A stretch of DNA of 48,382 nt from an uncultured Prevotella sp. (GCA_900315035.1 OMXO01000014.1:1-48382); one strand, 5' to 3'; positions 17,799 to 26,595 are shown, numbered from the stretch's first letter. Notes: generated from the letters alone by a model not told the origin. Numbers and translations: made by a program.

Positions 17799-18198
17799 GG
17801 GGGTGACTGGATTTGACGGCAAGTCGAGATGGTACGTAAGCATGCGGAGTGAAGACTGTGTTCTCCATAATCAAGCCGGTCGAAAAATTAATTGGCAACA
17901 ATGAGTATGCTCTCGCTGCTTAATCGAAGTATAGTAGATTACTAGCTTAATTTCCCTGCTAGGCGGGGAAACGAGACGTCGCTCCGAGGATGTTGTTCCG
18001 AATCCAAAGATTCAGCGGCGCAGGTTAAATCGGAAATAGTTGTGTCAGGCCTCGATGGCATGATGAAAATTTAGAGGATAAGGTTACAGTTGGTGGCTTG
18101 GGTCTTGCTGCAGCACGAAAATGAAGTCCAAGATAAGCATGTAGAAAGCGTATGGTTTCCTTGTGCGGACGAGAGTTCGATTCTCTCCACTTCCACGA
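17799..18198 (+). ncRNA. ssrA: tmRNA (transfer-messenger RNA)
   Basis: Rescues stalled ribosomes by acting first as a tRNA and then as an mRNA. The acceptor 5' strand GGGGGTGACTGGATTTGACG pairs with CACTTCC at 18188-18194, and the T-arm is GAGAG-TTCGATT-CTCTC. The tag reading frame lies at 17894-17923. The discriminator A at 18195 is followed by CGA, not CCA, so the CCA end must be added by tRNA nucleotidyltransferase. Pseudoknot stems are expected between the tag and the 3' domain. It stands alone between the polysaccharide operon and the exporter operon and has its own promoter and terminator. Confidence 0.96.
17894..17923 (+). other. tmRNA tag reading frame (GNNEYALAA)
   Basis: Resume codon GGC followed by codons for NNEYALAA and a TAA stop. 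The YALAA end is the degron recognised by ClpXP-type proteases. The resume codon is inferred from length and from the usual Gly/Ala start of tags. Confidence 0.85.
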
Positions 18199-18204
18199 AT
18201 CATC

Positions 18205-18245
18205 AAACAAGCCGCTGACTAACAGAAAGTCAGCGGCTTGTTTTT
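18205..18245 (+). terminator. Terminator of ssrA
   Basis: A 14-bp perfect stem (ACAAGCCGCTGACT paired with AGTCAGCGGCTTGT) and a 7-nt loop are followed by T residues. On the other strand it lies 30 bp after the TolC-like gene and could also help to end that operon. Confidence 0.9.
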
Positions 18246-18276
18246 ATCTAAATTTCTTTTTACTACTACGTAAATG

Positions 18277-19728
18277 TCAGTGGCGTATCGGCTGTTGTTT
18301 GAGAAAGTCGTAGAGCGTCAGTTGGCGCAGGTGGTAATAACTATTCCAGAAATCCTGCAGGGCTGTGATCTGACCGCGCCGTGCGTCCTGCCAGTATTGT
18401 TGTGCCAACGACAGGTCGTTCACTGTGGCCTGACCGCGTATGAAGCGTTGCAGCATGGCGGTGTAAGCATCTTCGGCAATCTGCAAAGAGTAACGGGTGT
18501 CGTCAACTATTGACTGCCGCTGATTGACCTCCGCTACCGTTTGTACGATATCCAGTTCGGTATCACGGTGCTGTTCTTGACGCTGGCGGGTAGCTGTCTC
18601 AACTTTGCTCTGTGCCGCGAGCCATGCACTGCGCCGCTTACCTTGATCACTAATGGGTACGGTCAGATTAACTGTCACCTGATTTTGCATCAAAGGCGTT
18701 CGATAGGCATGTTCAAAGCTCTCTGCTACCTGGTTGAGTCCTATTGATGCATCGATGCTGGCGTTCAGGCCTTTTTTGCGTTTGAGTTGTTCTGCATCAC
18801 GGCGAGCCTCTAACTCCTTGAGCTCCATAGACAGATAGTTGGGATTGTGCTGTGTTGCCTGGTTGATAGCATCGCCGACGGTCACACTGAGGTGCGGCAA
18901 GATGGAGGGGACTATCAGTTCCAGGTCTGTCATTTCGTCCATTCCCAGCCAGATAGCTAGGCTCTTGGCGGCTTTTTGATGGCTGAGCTGGGCACTCTTC
19001 AGTGTAGTAATGGCCAGTGAGCGTTGCAGCGTCAGGATTTCGAGTTCTGCTTTGGAGATTGATGCAATATTGAAGCGACGCTTGCCGATGGCAAGTATGC
19101 TATCGCACGACTGTAGTTGCTCCTGAGCCATGTTGAGCTGTTCCTGTGCCACAGCCAGCGTGAAGAACCGTCTAACGGCCTCTGCGCCTGTCTGCTCCAC
19201 AGAATAGTTCATCTGCTGTTGGGCAACGTTCAGTCGCATGGGTTCAGTCTGCCTGCTCCAGCGATAGGGATTGTATCCTAACAATTCCTGGCGGTAACCT
19301 ACTTTGACGGGAGTGGCGGCAAACTGATGTTGGATGTAATCGCCATAGTTGCCAAGATAGGCCAGTCCTGTGGAGGCATAAAAGGATCCGCCCCATCGTT
19401 CCATTATTTGTTGAACCTGCAGATTTGCACTTGACAGAAATCGCTTCTGCTCGCGATACTCATCATTGTCAGTATCACTGACATAACGTTGGGTCATGTA
19501 TTGCTCATATTGCAGCGGTGTGCTGGTGAGGTCTATTTGTGGTTTGCGCCCTGCCATCCATGAGAGCCAGGTATAGTGTGCCTCCTGAAAGACACTCCGG
19601 TAGCGGTCGGCAGTGACGCTGCTGTCAGTGGCCAGTTGGAAGGCACGCTCCAGGTCGAGCCTTACCGACTGTTGAGCGTTGACTGTAACTGCTGTACAGA
19701 GCAGAGCAAGTATCGCTGTCTTTCTCAT
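18277..19728 (-). CDS. TolC-like outer-membrane channel of peptide exporter
   Basis: A 483-residue outer-membrane efflux protein. Signal peptide MRKTAILALLCTAVTVNA, then the two OEP repeats rich in long amphipathic helices (Gln/Ala/Leu heptads) that form the periplasmic tunnel, with short barrel-strand segments between. TolC-type trimers give a continuous exit from inner membrane to outside. Its start overlaps the stop of the adaptor gene by four bases. It is the last gene of the five-gene exporter operon, which therefore codes for its own outer-membrane exit and does not depend on a shared one. Confidence 0.88.
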   Translation of the reverse strand: MRKTAILALLCTAVTVNAQQSVRLDLERAFQLATDSSVTADRYRSVFQEAHYTWLSWMAGRKPQIDLTSTPLQYEQYMTQRYVSDTDNDEYREQKRFLSSANLQVQQIMERWGGSFYASTGLAYLGNYGDYIQHQFAATPVKVGYRQELLGYNPYRWSRQTEPMRLNVAQQQMNYSVEQTGAEAVRRFFTLAVAQEQLNMAQEQLQSCDSILAIGKRRFNIASISKAELEILTLQRSLAITTLKSAQLSHQKAAKSLAIWLGMDEMTDLELIVPSILPHLSVTVGDAINQATQHNPNYLSMELKELEARRDAEQLKRKKGLNASIDASIGLNQVAESFEHAYRTPLMQNQVTVNLTVPISDQGKRRSAWLAAQSKVETATRQRQEQHRDTELDIVQTVAEVNQRQSIVDDTRYSLQIAEDAYTAMLQRFIRGQATVNDLSLAQQYWQDARRGQITALQDFWNSYYHLRQLTLYDFLKQQPIRH

Positions 19729-20567
19729 GGTTGAGCTGTGTTTAGGTGAACAGAGACGTGCATGCCGTCGAAGAGTTGGTGTGGTGTGGCCACTTGAGCA
19801 CGTAGCATGACGGTGCCCTGCTCATCAACAATGGGATTTACTTCTGTCACTTTGGCATCATAGACAGCATGTTCGTCGCCCACAGGCACTACCTGAAGGC
19901 GTGTGCCAACGGTAAAGCGGCTGAGGTCGACCTCCATGACCCGGAACTCCACATTCATCTGCTGCGGAGAGATGACTCGGCATACGATGTCACCCACTTG
20001 TGCCAGTTGGCCAGCATGGGCTGTGACATTGGCCACGATGCCGTCGAAGGGGGCTGTCACACGGGTTATCTTCAACTCGTGACGGGCTGCGGCTAGTTTG
20101 CTCTGAGCCAGCAGCAAACCGCTCTTCACCTCGGCAATATGGCGCACGCGTTGTGGTACGTTCTCGATATGCTCTGGGTCGTAGCCCTGAGAAATAATGA
20201 CATCCTGCATCTGGAGATGTGCCTGATCAATCTCCCGCTGATGCTGTTCCACGGCATTGGTTTGTTTGGTGGCATCCTGCTCGGCCAACAGTTGTCCACA
20301 GCGAACGTGGTCACCGTTGTGTACCGTTATCCGTAGCACGGGCAGCGAGGTTTCGAACTTGACATCTGCATAGTGCGTAGCCACTACCTTGCCCATGGTC
20401 TGGAAAGAGGAGGGCGACGTACTGTCGGAGACGTGATGGGAAAACTTTGCCTGACTGATGGTGTCGGATGATATTGGGGTGTCCTGATATTCATTCGGAT
20501 GGTTCTGCTGTCGGCAAGCTGTCAACAGTAGGACTATCGTTAAGGAAATCCATATTCTTTTATGCAT
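19725..20567 (-). CDS. RND-type periplasmic adaptor lipoprotein
   Basis: A 280-residue membrane fusion protein anchored by lipid. Lipobox LTAC at residues 15-18 (cysteine 18). Then comes a lipoyl/barrel-sandwich half (LPVLRITVHNGDHVRCGQLL), a short helical hairpin (about 90-150), the second lipoyl half (ITRVTAPFDGIVANVTAHAG) and a beta-barrel domain. Such adaptors couple an inner-membrane pump to a TolC-type channel. It follows the second ABC transporter after 42 bases and precedes the TolC gene with a 4-base overlap. It is the second adaptor in the operon, in addition to the HlyD-like protein at the operon head. Confidence 0.87.
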   Translation of the reverse strand: MHKRIWISLTIVLLLTACRQQNHPNEYQDTPISSDTISQAKFSHHVSDSTSPSSFQTMGKVVATHYADVKFETSLPVLRITVHNGDHVRCGQLLAEQDATKQTNAVEQHQREIDQAHLQMQDVIISQGYDPEHIENVPQRVRHIAEVKSGLLLAQSKLAAARHELKITRVTAPFDGIVANVTAHAGQLAQVGDIVCRVISPQQMNVEFRVMEVDLSRFTVGTRLQVVPVGDEHAVYDAKVTEVNPIVDEQGTVMLRAQVATPHQLFDGMHVSVHLNTAQP

Positions 20568-20609
20568 AGGATATTCGTTAGTTTATTGGGTTCTTATTTA
20601 GATCGTATA

Positions 20610-22775
20610 TTATAATTGTCGCAGGCTCATCTCGTAGAACAGCCCTTTCCGTGCCATTAGTTCCTCAAATGTGCCCTCTTCGGCTATCTTGCCCTTGTCG
20701 AGGACGATGATGCGGTCGCAATGTCGGATGGTGCTCAGACGGTGGGCGATGACCAGACGGGTGCAATGCAGGCGATCGAGATTGTCGCTCACCTGTTTCT
20801 GGCTGATATTGTCTAGCGCAGAGGTTGCCTCGTCGAAGAAGAGAATGCTGGGTCGGCCTATCAGGGCACGGGCTATGAGCAGACGCTGCTTCTGACCGCC
20901 GGAAAATCCTCCGCCGTCCTCGGTGATGACGGTGTGGAGTCCCATTGGCAGCGCCTTAACCTCGTCGTACATGCAGGCCATGCGCAGCGCCTCCCAGGCG
21001 TCGTCGTGTGTAGCCCAGGGTGCAGTGATGGTGATGTTGTGGAAGATGTCACCTGTAAAGAGTCTCCCGTTCTGTAGACAGGAGCCTATGCGCCGGCGCA
21101 GTTCGCTCTTGTCTGCCTTGGCAAGGTCGTAGTGGTCGTAGGATATATTGCCACGCAAGGGTATCTCAAATCCTAGTAGCAGGCGCAGCAGGGTGGATTT
21201 CCCACATCCCGACGCACCCGCAATGCCTACATATTCTCCATCCTTGATGTTGAGTGATAGGTCATCGATGACCAGTGGCATGTCCTCCTGATAGCGGAAC
21301 GACAGGTGACTGATCTTGATGCTGCCTGAAAGGCTGCTTATCGCTGCCGATGGTCCCGATACCTCTGGCTCGGTTTCGGCAATAGCCATGATACTATCAA
21401 GTTGTGGCCCTATTTTAGCCATCTCGGGTATCTGGCGGATTATCTCGGATAGTGCGGCTGTCAGCATGCCGAAGGCAGAGGTGAAGGCGATGAAATTGCT
21501 GGTCTCGATGGAGAAGCGGCGGGTAAAATAGTAGATGACCAGAAGGTTGACCACGCTCATCAGAGCCAGTAGTGAAGGGAAGAGGCGCAGGAGGAACCGG
21601 GGGTTATAGATGATGTGGGTGGTATTGGTGTAGCGGTTGAGCCACTGGGTGTATGCCCGCGTTTCGGAGCCAGTGAGTTTGATCTTCTGAATACCTGCAA
21701 ATAGGTTGCACTCCATGCCGTTGAGGGTATCGTTCTTGCTGATAAACTGTTGGTTGAGGCGGACAACAGTGCGGAAGTAAAGCACAACCATAAGTGTCTG
21801 AAGTACATACAGCACGGCTGCTGGTGCCAGGAGCCGACCGCCGTAGATGCCCACTTGGATGAAATAGACGATGGATAGTGCTCCGCTCAGCAATGCACCG
21901 ACAACCGACTCGTTGACCTGCTGACACAGTTGTGTGAGGTTGCTCATCTTGGAGGTCAGTTCGCCGCTGCTATGGCTGTGGAAGAATCTGGCCGGCAGGA
22001 GAAACAGTCGTGCCATGACGGCATTGTGCAGGTTCATCTCCAGTATGTTTTCCACCCTGAGAATATAGAGATTGCGAATAAAAGAGAACAATAAGACAGC
22101 CACTGCGGCACCAGTAAGCAGTCCAGCTATTGGGGCCAGGGCAGCGGGATTGCCAGCGGGTATCACGGTGTCGAATACAAACTTGTTGGCCATAGGGACA
22201 ATCATGCCTAAAAGCACTACCACTAGGGCGGCAAGACACATGTAAATCAGACTGTGGTTGTTGGCTGAAGCCAGGATGAAGGCAATGACCTCGCGCTTGG
22301 TCAGTCTATGCAGTGGCAGCGACTTGGTAAAAGCGTACGCTTCTGGCTCAAGGTCGTGCTCCATCCGCTGTCGCGTCACTTTCTGCCTGATGCCTTCTGC
22401 ATTAATATAGTAGTAGCTGCGACCAGTCCATTTGGGTAGCAGTGCTACCAGATGCCCACTCTGTGTACGACCCAGCAACGGACCGCTGGTCTCCTTCCAC
22501 CATCCGTCATTGAGCTGCACCATCCGTTTCATGATACCATGGGTATGGAGGATGTTGGAGAACTGCTGCTCAAGGGGCACAATATCGTCATTCTCCAGTT
22601 CGTAGTCAAAGATCTGCAGCGCTCTGAGCACCTGACGGACCGACAGATGGTCTGTCTGGGGGATGGGGTCGCTATAATGCAGACCCATGCGGGCTGCTCC
22701 CTCTATCATCTCGTGCGAGAGTGAAGAAGCGTCGTATTTCCTGCGCTTATCTATCTGACTGGAAAAAATACTCAT
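20610..22775 (-). CDS. NHLM-type ABC transporter, second component (ABC2)
   Basis: A 721-residue permease-ATPase fusion. The N-terminal ~160 residues carry GWWKETSGPLL (tryptophans 92-93), then VALLPKWTGRSYY and EAYAFTKSLPLH. This pattern matches the domain I know from the second ABC protein of NHLM bacteriocin export systems (family TIGR03797), where it resembles an inactive peptidase-like domain. Six transmembrane helices follow. The ATPase has Walker A GASGCGKST at about 520, the signature FSGGQ and Walker B ILFFDEATSAL. It probably forms a heterodimer with the C39-containing transporter encoded just upstream, 19 bases away. The substrate is presumed to be a leader peptide-bearing peptide, by family knowledge. 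Confidence 0.88.
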   Translation of the reverse strand: MSIFSSQIDKRRKYDASSLSHEMIEGAARMGLHYSDPIPQTDHLSVRQVLRALQIFDYELENDDIVPLEQQFSNILHTHGIMKRMVQLNDGWWKETSGPLLGRTQSGHLVALLPKWTGRSYYYINAEGIRQKVTRQRMEHDLEPEAYAFTKSLPLHRLTKREVIAFILASANNHSLIYMCLAALVVVLLGMIVPMANKFVFDTVIPAGNPAALAPIAGLLTGAAVAVLLFSFIRNLYILRVENILEMNLHNAVMARLFLLPARFFHSHSSGELTSKMSNLTQLCQQVNESVVGALLSGALSIVYFIQVGIYGGRLLAPAAVLYVLQTLMVVLYFRTVVRLNQQFISKNDTLNGMECNLFAGIQKIKLTGSETRAYTQWLNRYTNTTHIIYNPRFLLRLFPSLLALMSVVNLLVIYYFTRRFSIETSNFIAFTSAFGMLTAALSEIIRQIPEMAKIGPQLDSIMAIAETEPEVSGPSAAISSLSGSIKISHLSFRYQEDMPLVIDDLSLNIKDGEYVGIAGASGCGKSTLLRLLLGFEIPLRGNISYDHYDLAKADKSELRRRIGSCLQNGRLFTGDIFHNITITAPWATHDDAWEALRMACMYDEVKALPMGLHTVITEDGGGFSGGQKQRLLIARALIGRPSILFFDEATSALDNISQKQVSDNLDRLHCTRLVIAHRLSTIRHCDRIIVLDKGKIAEEGTFEELMARKGLFYEMSLRQL

Positions 22776-22794
22776 CGGGTTTTCTCCTTATGTT

Positions 22795-24918
22795 TTAACT
22801 GTTTTCCATTAATTCACGATATCTGCCGTCTTGGCGCATCAGTTCGTCATGAGTGCCGCGTTGAACGACGCGACCGTCCTCCATAACGATGATCTGGTTG
22901 CAGTCGCGGATGGTGGACAGACGGTGAGCTACGACAATCTGGGTGATGCCCATCTCGCGGATGCGTTTCATCACGTGGTCCTCCGTTGTAGGATCCAGGG
23001 CCGATGTGGCCTCGTCCATGATTAGTATCATCGGCTCTCGGGCTAGAGCCGTCGCGATCTCGATGCGCTGGCACTGGCCGCCGCTGAAGTTCTGTCCCCC
23101 CCTGACTACCTTGGTGGCATAGCCCTCAGGGCGCTTCACGATGTCGTTGTGTAACTGTGCATCACCGCATGCGAGATGAATCGCAAAATCCTCAATACTC
23201 TGGTCCCACATGCGGATATTTTGCTCCAGCGTATCGTCGAAGAGCGTGATGTCCTGGCTGACGACGGCAACAGAGGCGGTAAGCTCATCGTTGGAAATGC
23301 TTTCAATAGGACGACCGTCAAACAGAATCTTGCCGCTCCAGGGCTTGTAAAGACCGGAGATTAGCTTTGCCAACGTCGATTTTCCACAACCGCTGCTGCC
23401 CACAAAGGCTACTGACTCGCCAGCCTTGAGATGCAGATTGAAATGCTCGATGAGTGGAGGTTTCATAGGGTTGTATCCGAAGGTGACATCACGCAATTCC
23501 AGTTCACCCAGCAGTTTTCCAGCTTCCGAAATCTGCCCTTCGACATAACGGTCTTCAGGATATTTCATCACATCCTCTACACGTTCCATTTGGGAGCGCA
23601 TCTCTACCAGTTGCTGCCCCGCATGCACCATTTGTTCAACGGGAGCAATAAAGGATGCCATAAATCCCTGAAAGGCCATGAGCATACCAACGGAGAGGTC
23701 GCCTTGCAATATATACCAAGCACCTACCAGCAACACAGTCGTCGACAGCAGGCTCTGCGTCAGCGAAGGCAAAAGGTTCATCTCGCTTTGCTGGATATGC
23801 ATCTCACGTTCCTTATTGAACTTGCGTGCCCATAGGCCACTCCAGTATTGGAAGAACCCTTCCTCGGCTCCAGCGGCCTTGATGCTCTCAATGTTCTCCA
23901 GGCAGCTGACCGTAGCTGAGTAATATTTGCCTTCACTCTGCTGAGTACTCCTGACCATGTCGAGGCGGCGACGGGAATAGTAGCGCACGACGCTCAGGTT
24001 TACAATAGCAGCAATGACTCCGATTAGCGTTAGGGTGTAATTGTATGACAGCATTAATGTGAGATACAGCACCAGGAGCATCACGTTGATGATCTGGGGC
24101 GCAATCACTTCAACAAGTGAATGGGTAATCGTCTCGTTGAGTCGCTGGCGTTGCTGCAGGTCGCCTATATAGCGCATGGCAAAGAAACTCATCGGCAGCC
24201 GCATCAGGTGGCGCAGGAAGTAGGTGTTGCCGCGTAGTGCCAATTGTCCGGCAATGCGCTTGGCATAGCGCTGCTGCCAGAGCACCACCACGAAATTGAA
24301 GATTGCCAACATAGCCATTAGGCAGAAGAATACCTTGGCCCAGTGCGCATTACGTCCAGACAGAATCTCATCAAAGAAAACTCTCGTAAACAATGGCACC
24401 GCCATTGACACAAATGCTAGTAGCAAGGCAAAGATAAACGTCAGCCAGAATGCATCATAGGCTCCAGACATGTTACGCCTGATATACGAAAAGATACTGG
24501 TTGGGTGCCCTGAAGGTTCGAAACGGTCTGTCACTTCAAAGGTCATGACAACTCCCGTAAACGAGCGGCGGAATTCGTCCATAGGCACTTCAACCGGGCC
24601 GAGGCCGGGATCGTTGAGACAGGCTTTACCCTTCTTCATGCCCTTGAAGACTACGAAATGCTCAAAGTTCCAGTGGATGATAGCGGGCTCCATACCTGCC
24701 AGTCCCTCTGCGCTCACCTGATAGGCACTTGGCTCCAGACCATAGTTCTTGGCTGCTATCAGGATGTTCTTCATCGAACTGCCATCGCGGCTCACGCAGC
24801 AAGCCTCGCGCACCTGCTCCAGAGGAAGCCACTTGCCAAAGTACGCAAGTATCATCGAGAGCGAGGCTGCGCCACACTCCACGGCTTCCATCTGCATCAC
24901 CATAGGCACCTTCTTCAT
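22795..24918 (-). CDS. C39-peptidase ABC transporter, NHLM type (ABC1)
   Basis: A 707-residue peptidase-containing ABC transporter (PCAT). The N-terminal C39 domain has catalytic Cys15 (EAVECGAAS), His87 (WNFEHFVVF) and Asp103 (LNDPGLG), so all catalytic residues are present and it should cut a leader peptide, typically after a double glycine, while exporting the cargo. The permease domain with six helices follows, and then an ATPase with Walker A GSSGCGKST at about 507, signature FSGGQ and Walker B LIMDEATSAL. The ATG at 24918 gives the normal short lead-in to the catalytic cysteine; the frame extends to 25065 but those residues overlap the adaptor gene. The spacing to the upstream adaptor stop is five bases. 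Confidence 0.92.
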   Translation of the reverse strand: MKKVPMVMQMEAVECGAASLSMILAYFGKWLPLEQVREACCVSRDGSSMKNILIAAKNYGLEPSAYQVSAEGLAGMEPAIIHWNFEHFVVFKGMKKGKACLNDPGLGPVEVPMDEFRRSFTGVVMTFEVTDRFEPSGHPTSIFSYIRRNMSGAYDAFWLTFIFALLLAFVSMAVPLFTRVFFDEILSGRNAHWAKVFFCLMAMLAIFNFVVVLWQQRYAKRIAGQLALRGNTYFLRHLMRLPMSFFAMRYIGDLQQRQRLNETITHSLVEVIAPQIINVMLLVLYLTLMLSYNYTLTLIGVIAAIVNLSVVRYYSRRRLDMVRSTQQSEGKYYSATVSCLENIESIKAAGAEEGFFQYWSGLWARKFNKEREMHIQQSEMNLLPSLTQSLLSTTVLLVGAWYILQGDLSVGMLMAFQGFMASFIAPVEQMVHAGQQLVEMRSQMERVEDVMKYPEDRYVEGQISEAGKLLGELELRDVTFGYNPMKPPLIEHFNLHLKAGESVAFVGSSGCGKSTLAKLISGLYKPWSGKILFDGRPIESISNDELTASVAVVSQDITLFDDTLEQNIRMWDQSIEDFAIHLACGDAQLHNDIVKRPEGYATKVVRGGQNFSGGQCQRIEIATALAREPMILIMDEATSALDPTTEDHVMKRIREMGITQIVVAHRLSTIRDCNQIIVMEDGRVVQRGTHDELMRQDGRYRELMENS

Positions 24919-24923
24919 ACGCA

Positions 24924-25760
24924 CTACTTTCCTTCCAACGTTTCCAACATGTTCTCTATGCGTCCTGTCAGGACCTCCCATATGTATTTCTGACTCCAGA
25001 TAATCTGTACGTTGCAGGGCATACCCGTGGTGACTGCCATGCCCTGGCTCTTCTTGCGGCTCCAAATTAATCCGTCAGTGCCCCGGTCGAGCACGATGCG
25101 TACCTCATAGACTGGCATATTATCGGGAATGATGGCTGCCAAATCAGCCAACTTCAGGCGCAAGGCGACAGCCTGACGGTCTGTCGGATAGCGCTCGATG
25201 CCCGTTACCGTACCTACGGCATAACCCCATTTCTCACGCTCCAAGTCTGAAGGCGTCACCTGCACCTTGGCACCAATCTTAACCTTGCGGAGATGGGAAA
25301 ACGGCACGTATGCCAAGACTTCACGATCGTGGAACTGGAGTTCCTGAGGCAGAATCCAAGCTATTGGCTCACGCGCCTCAAACTTGCTCTCTGCTGGTTT
25401 TGACGTCAGCACGACACCGCTTTCTGGCGATGTCAGTGTGGTGGTGGCCAACTGCGAACGGATACTAACAATCGGGGCACCTGCTGACACCTTCTGGCCA
25501 TTGGTAGCCACGACGTGGTGTACTATCCCTCCGAAAGGAACGGAAATCGATCTGGCCTCTGCAAACGGGAACACAACTGCTGTGGCATTGACCGTGTAGT
25601 TGAGTTTACCAAAGATGCACCAGAAGAGTGCTACACCACAAATAACCAGTAGCGACGTGAGTACTAGCCACAAGGCTGGAGACGCTACTCGTGGCATCTC
25701 CTTGAGTTCGCTCTTGTCGTCAAGTGCCTCTAACGCCTCTGTATTGAATAGCTCTGACAT
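24924..25760 (-). CDS. NHLM-type secretion adaptor (HlyD-like)
   Basis: A 278-residue membrane fusion protein, first gene of the exporter operon. Residues 1-20 carry FNTEALEALDDKSELKE, resembling the conserved N-terminal ALxxL-SPE-LD segment of NHLM secretion proteins (family TIGR03794). One transmembrane helix lies at about 29-50, followed by lipoyl/barrel-sandwich segments (SVPFGGIVHHVVATNGQKVSAG and LTSPESGVVL) and a beta-barrel. A long coiled-coil hairpin is missing, so it is shorter than usual HlyD proteins, and the second adaptor (19725-20567) may supply the reach to the outer membrane. Promoter: TTTC-N20-TATCTTTG on the minus strand at 25777-25808. Confidence 0.85.
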   Translation of the reverse strand: MSELFNTEALEALDDKSELKEMPRVASPALWLVLTSLLVICGVALFWCIFGKLNYTVNATAVVFPFAEARSISVPFGGIVHHVVATNGQKVSAGAPIVSIRSQLATTTLTSPESGVVLTSKPAESKFEAREPIAWILPQELQFHDREVLAYVPFSHLRKVKIGAKVQVTPSDLEREKWGYAVGTVTGIERYPTDRQAVALRLKLADLAAIIPDNMPVYEVRIVLDRGTDGLIWSRKKSQGMAVTTGMPCNVQIIWSQKYIWEVLTGRIENMLETLEGK

Positions 25761-25776
25761 ATCTTCTTTTTGGTTG

Positions 25777-25808
25777 CAAAGATACAGTTTTTTTAGGAAT
25801 CTCCGAAA
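25777..25808 (-). promoter_or_regulatory. Promoter of exporter operon
   Basis: On the minus strand TATCTTTG (25777-25784) matches the -7 consensus exactly, and TTTC (25805-25808) lies 20 bp upstream where TTTG is expected. It is 16 bp from the ATG of the HlyD-like gene. Confidence 0.65.
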
Positions 25809-25901
25809 TGTTAACGAAAAAAACTTGATGCCAACCCAGATAGAAGTGTCATAATGCCCTCTATGATTATAATTTTGTTGTCATAAAAATGCAAACAAAG
25901 G

Positions 25902-26531
25902 TTAATTCTCGCGACTAGTATCGAGGGCAAGGAAGAGGCGTTTGATCAGTTCCGAGGAGTCATAGCGTGCCTGATAGTATGCACCGTATTTCTCGGGGAC
26001 GGTCTTGCCGGAATAGATGGTGGTGGGTGCTCCGCCTGAAAGGGGGCGCGACTTGACGAGTACCTCGGCAACCTTGCCGTCGAGGAAGTAGAAACGCAGT
26101 TCGCAGGTGTGATCAGCATCGGGGGCTAAATCGGGCGTGGTGGCGAAAATAAATTGTATCTGCTGCTTGTCGTCGTAGAGGTATTCTTCATAGAATTCGC
26201 GAGCAGCGAAATTGTATTTCTTCGTTGCAAACTCGAGTGCGAGAGAAGGGTAGATCTGATCATCGGACGATAATATCTCGCGATAATACATCGAGATGTC
26301 TTCCTGATGATAGCCCGTGCCGGGTAGGTTCTGCGTGATGTGAGTGGTGAAGCATTGGGGCACGGGGTAGACGTCGCCGCCCGCAGCGACTGCCTGAATA
26401 TCGTCGACATACGTCTTGGCATCGGCATAGTGCTGTCGGATGGCCTTCTTGAAGTCTTGCGCGCCAGCGGGTTCTGAGAGAATACTCAGTGCGAGCGCGA
26501 AAATGGCGGAGATAAGGATTTGTCTGTTCAT
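25902..26531 (-). CDS. Secreted protein of unknown function
   Basis: A 209-residue exported protein. MNRQILISAIFALALSILSE with a following AGAQDF is a good Sec signal peptide with cleavage after Ala; the ATG at 26531 starts it, while the frame to 26564 adds eleven charged residues. The mature part is acidic, of mixed alpha/beta type (FATKKYNFAAREFYEEYLYDD, LRFYFLDGKVAEVLVKSR), with two cysteines. I recognise no family. It has its own -7 element (TATATTTG, 26562-26569 minus) and lies 64 bases after pdxT, so it is probably its own transcription unit. It is not the missing precursor of the exporter, because it carries a Sec signal and no double-glycine leader. Confidence 0.72.
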   Translation of the reverse strand: MNRQILISAIFALALSILSEPAGAQDFKKAIRQHYADAKTYVDDIQAVAAGGDVYPVPQCFTTHITQNLPGTGYHQEDISMYYREILSSDDQIYPSLALEFATKKYNFAAREFYEEYLYDDKQQIQFIFATTPDLAPDADHTCELRFYFLDGKVAEVLVKSRPLSGGAPTTIYSGKTVPEKYGAYYQARYDSSELIKRLFLALDTSREN

Positions 26532-26561
26532 AAATAAGCGGTATTTGCGATAACTTTGGTG

Positions 26562-26569
26562 CAAATATA
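26562..26569 (-). promoter_or_regulatory. -7 element of the secreted-protein gene
   Basis: TATATTTG on the minus strand fits TAnnTTTG. No good -33 element is seen 19-21 bp upstream. The element lies 31 bp from the chosen ATG and within the longer frame, which supports the shorter start. Confidence 0.5.
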
Positions 26570-26595
26570 CGCTTTTTTTGTAATACTTTTACTCG

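Noticed and set aside
18025-18210. 61-codon minus-strand frame within ssrA
   Set aside because: Lies wholly in the tmRNA gene, which has firm structural evidence.
25761-25901. Short precursor peptide gene between the exporter and its neighbour
   Set aside because: All frames here are below 20 codons; the only start-to-stop frames encode MLTKKT and MPTQIEVS.
25902-26531. Secreted protein as the missing precursor of the NHLM exporter
   Set aside because: It has a Sec signal peptide, no double-glycine leader, is far too long and has its own promoter element.
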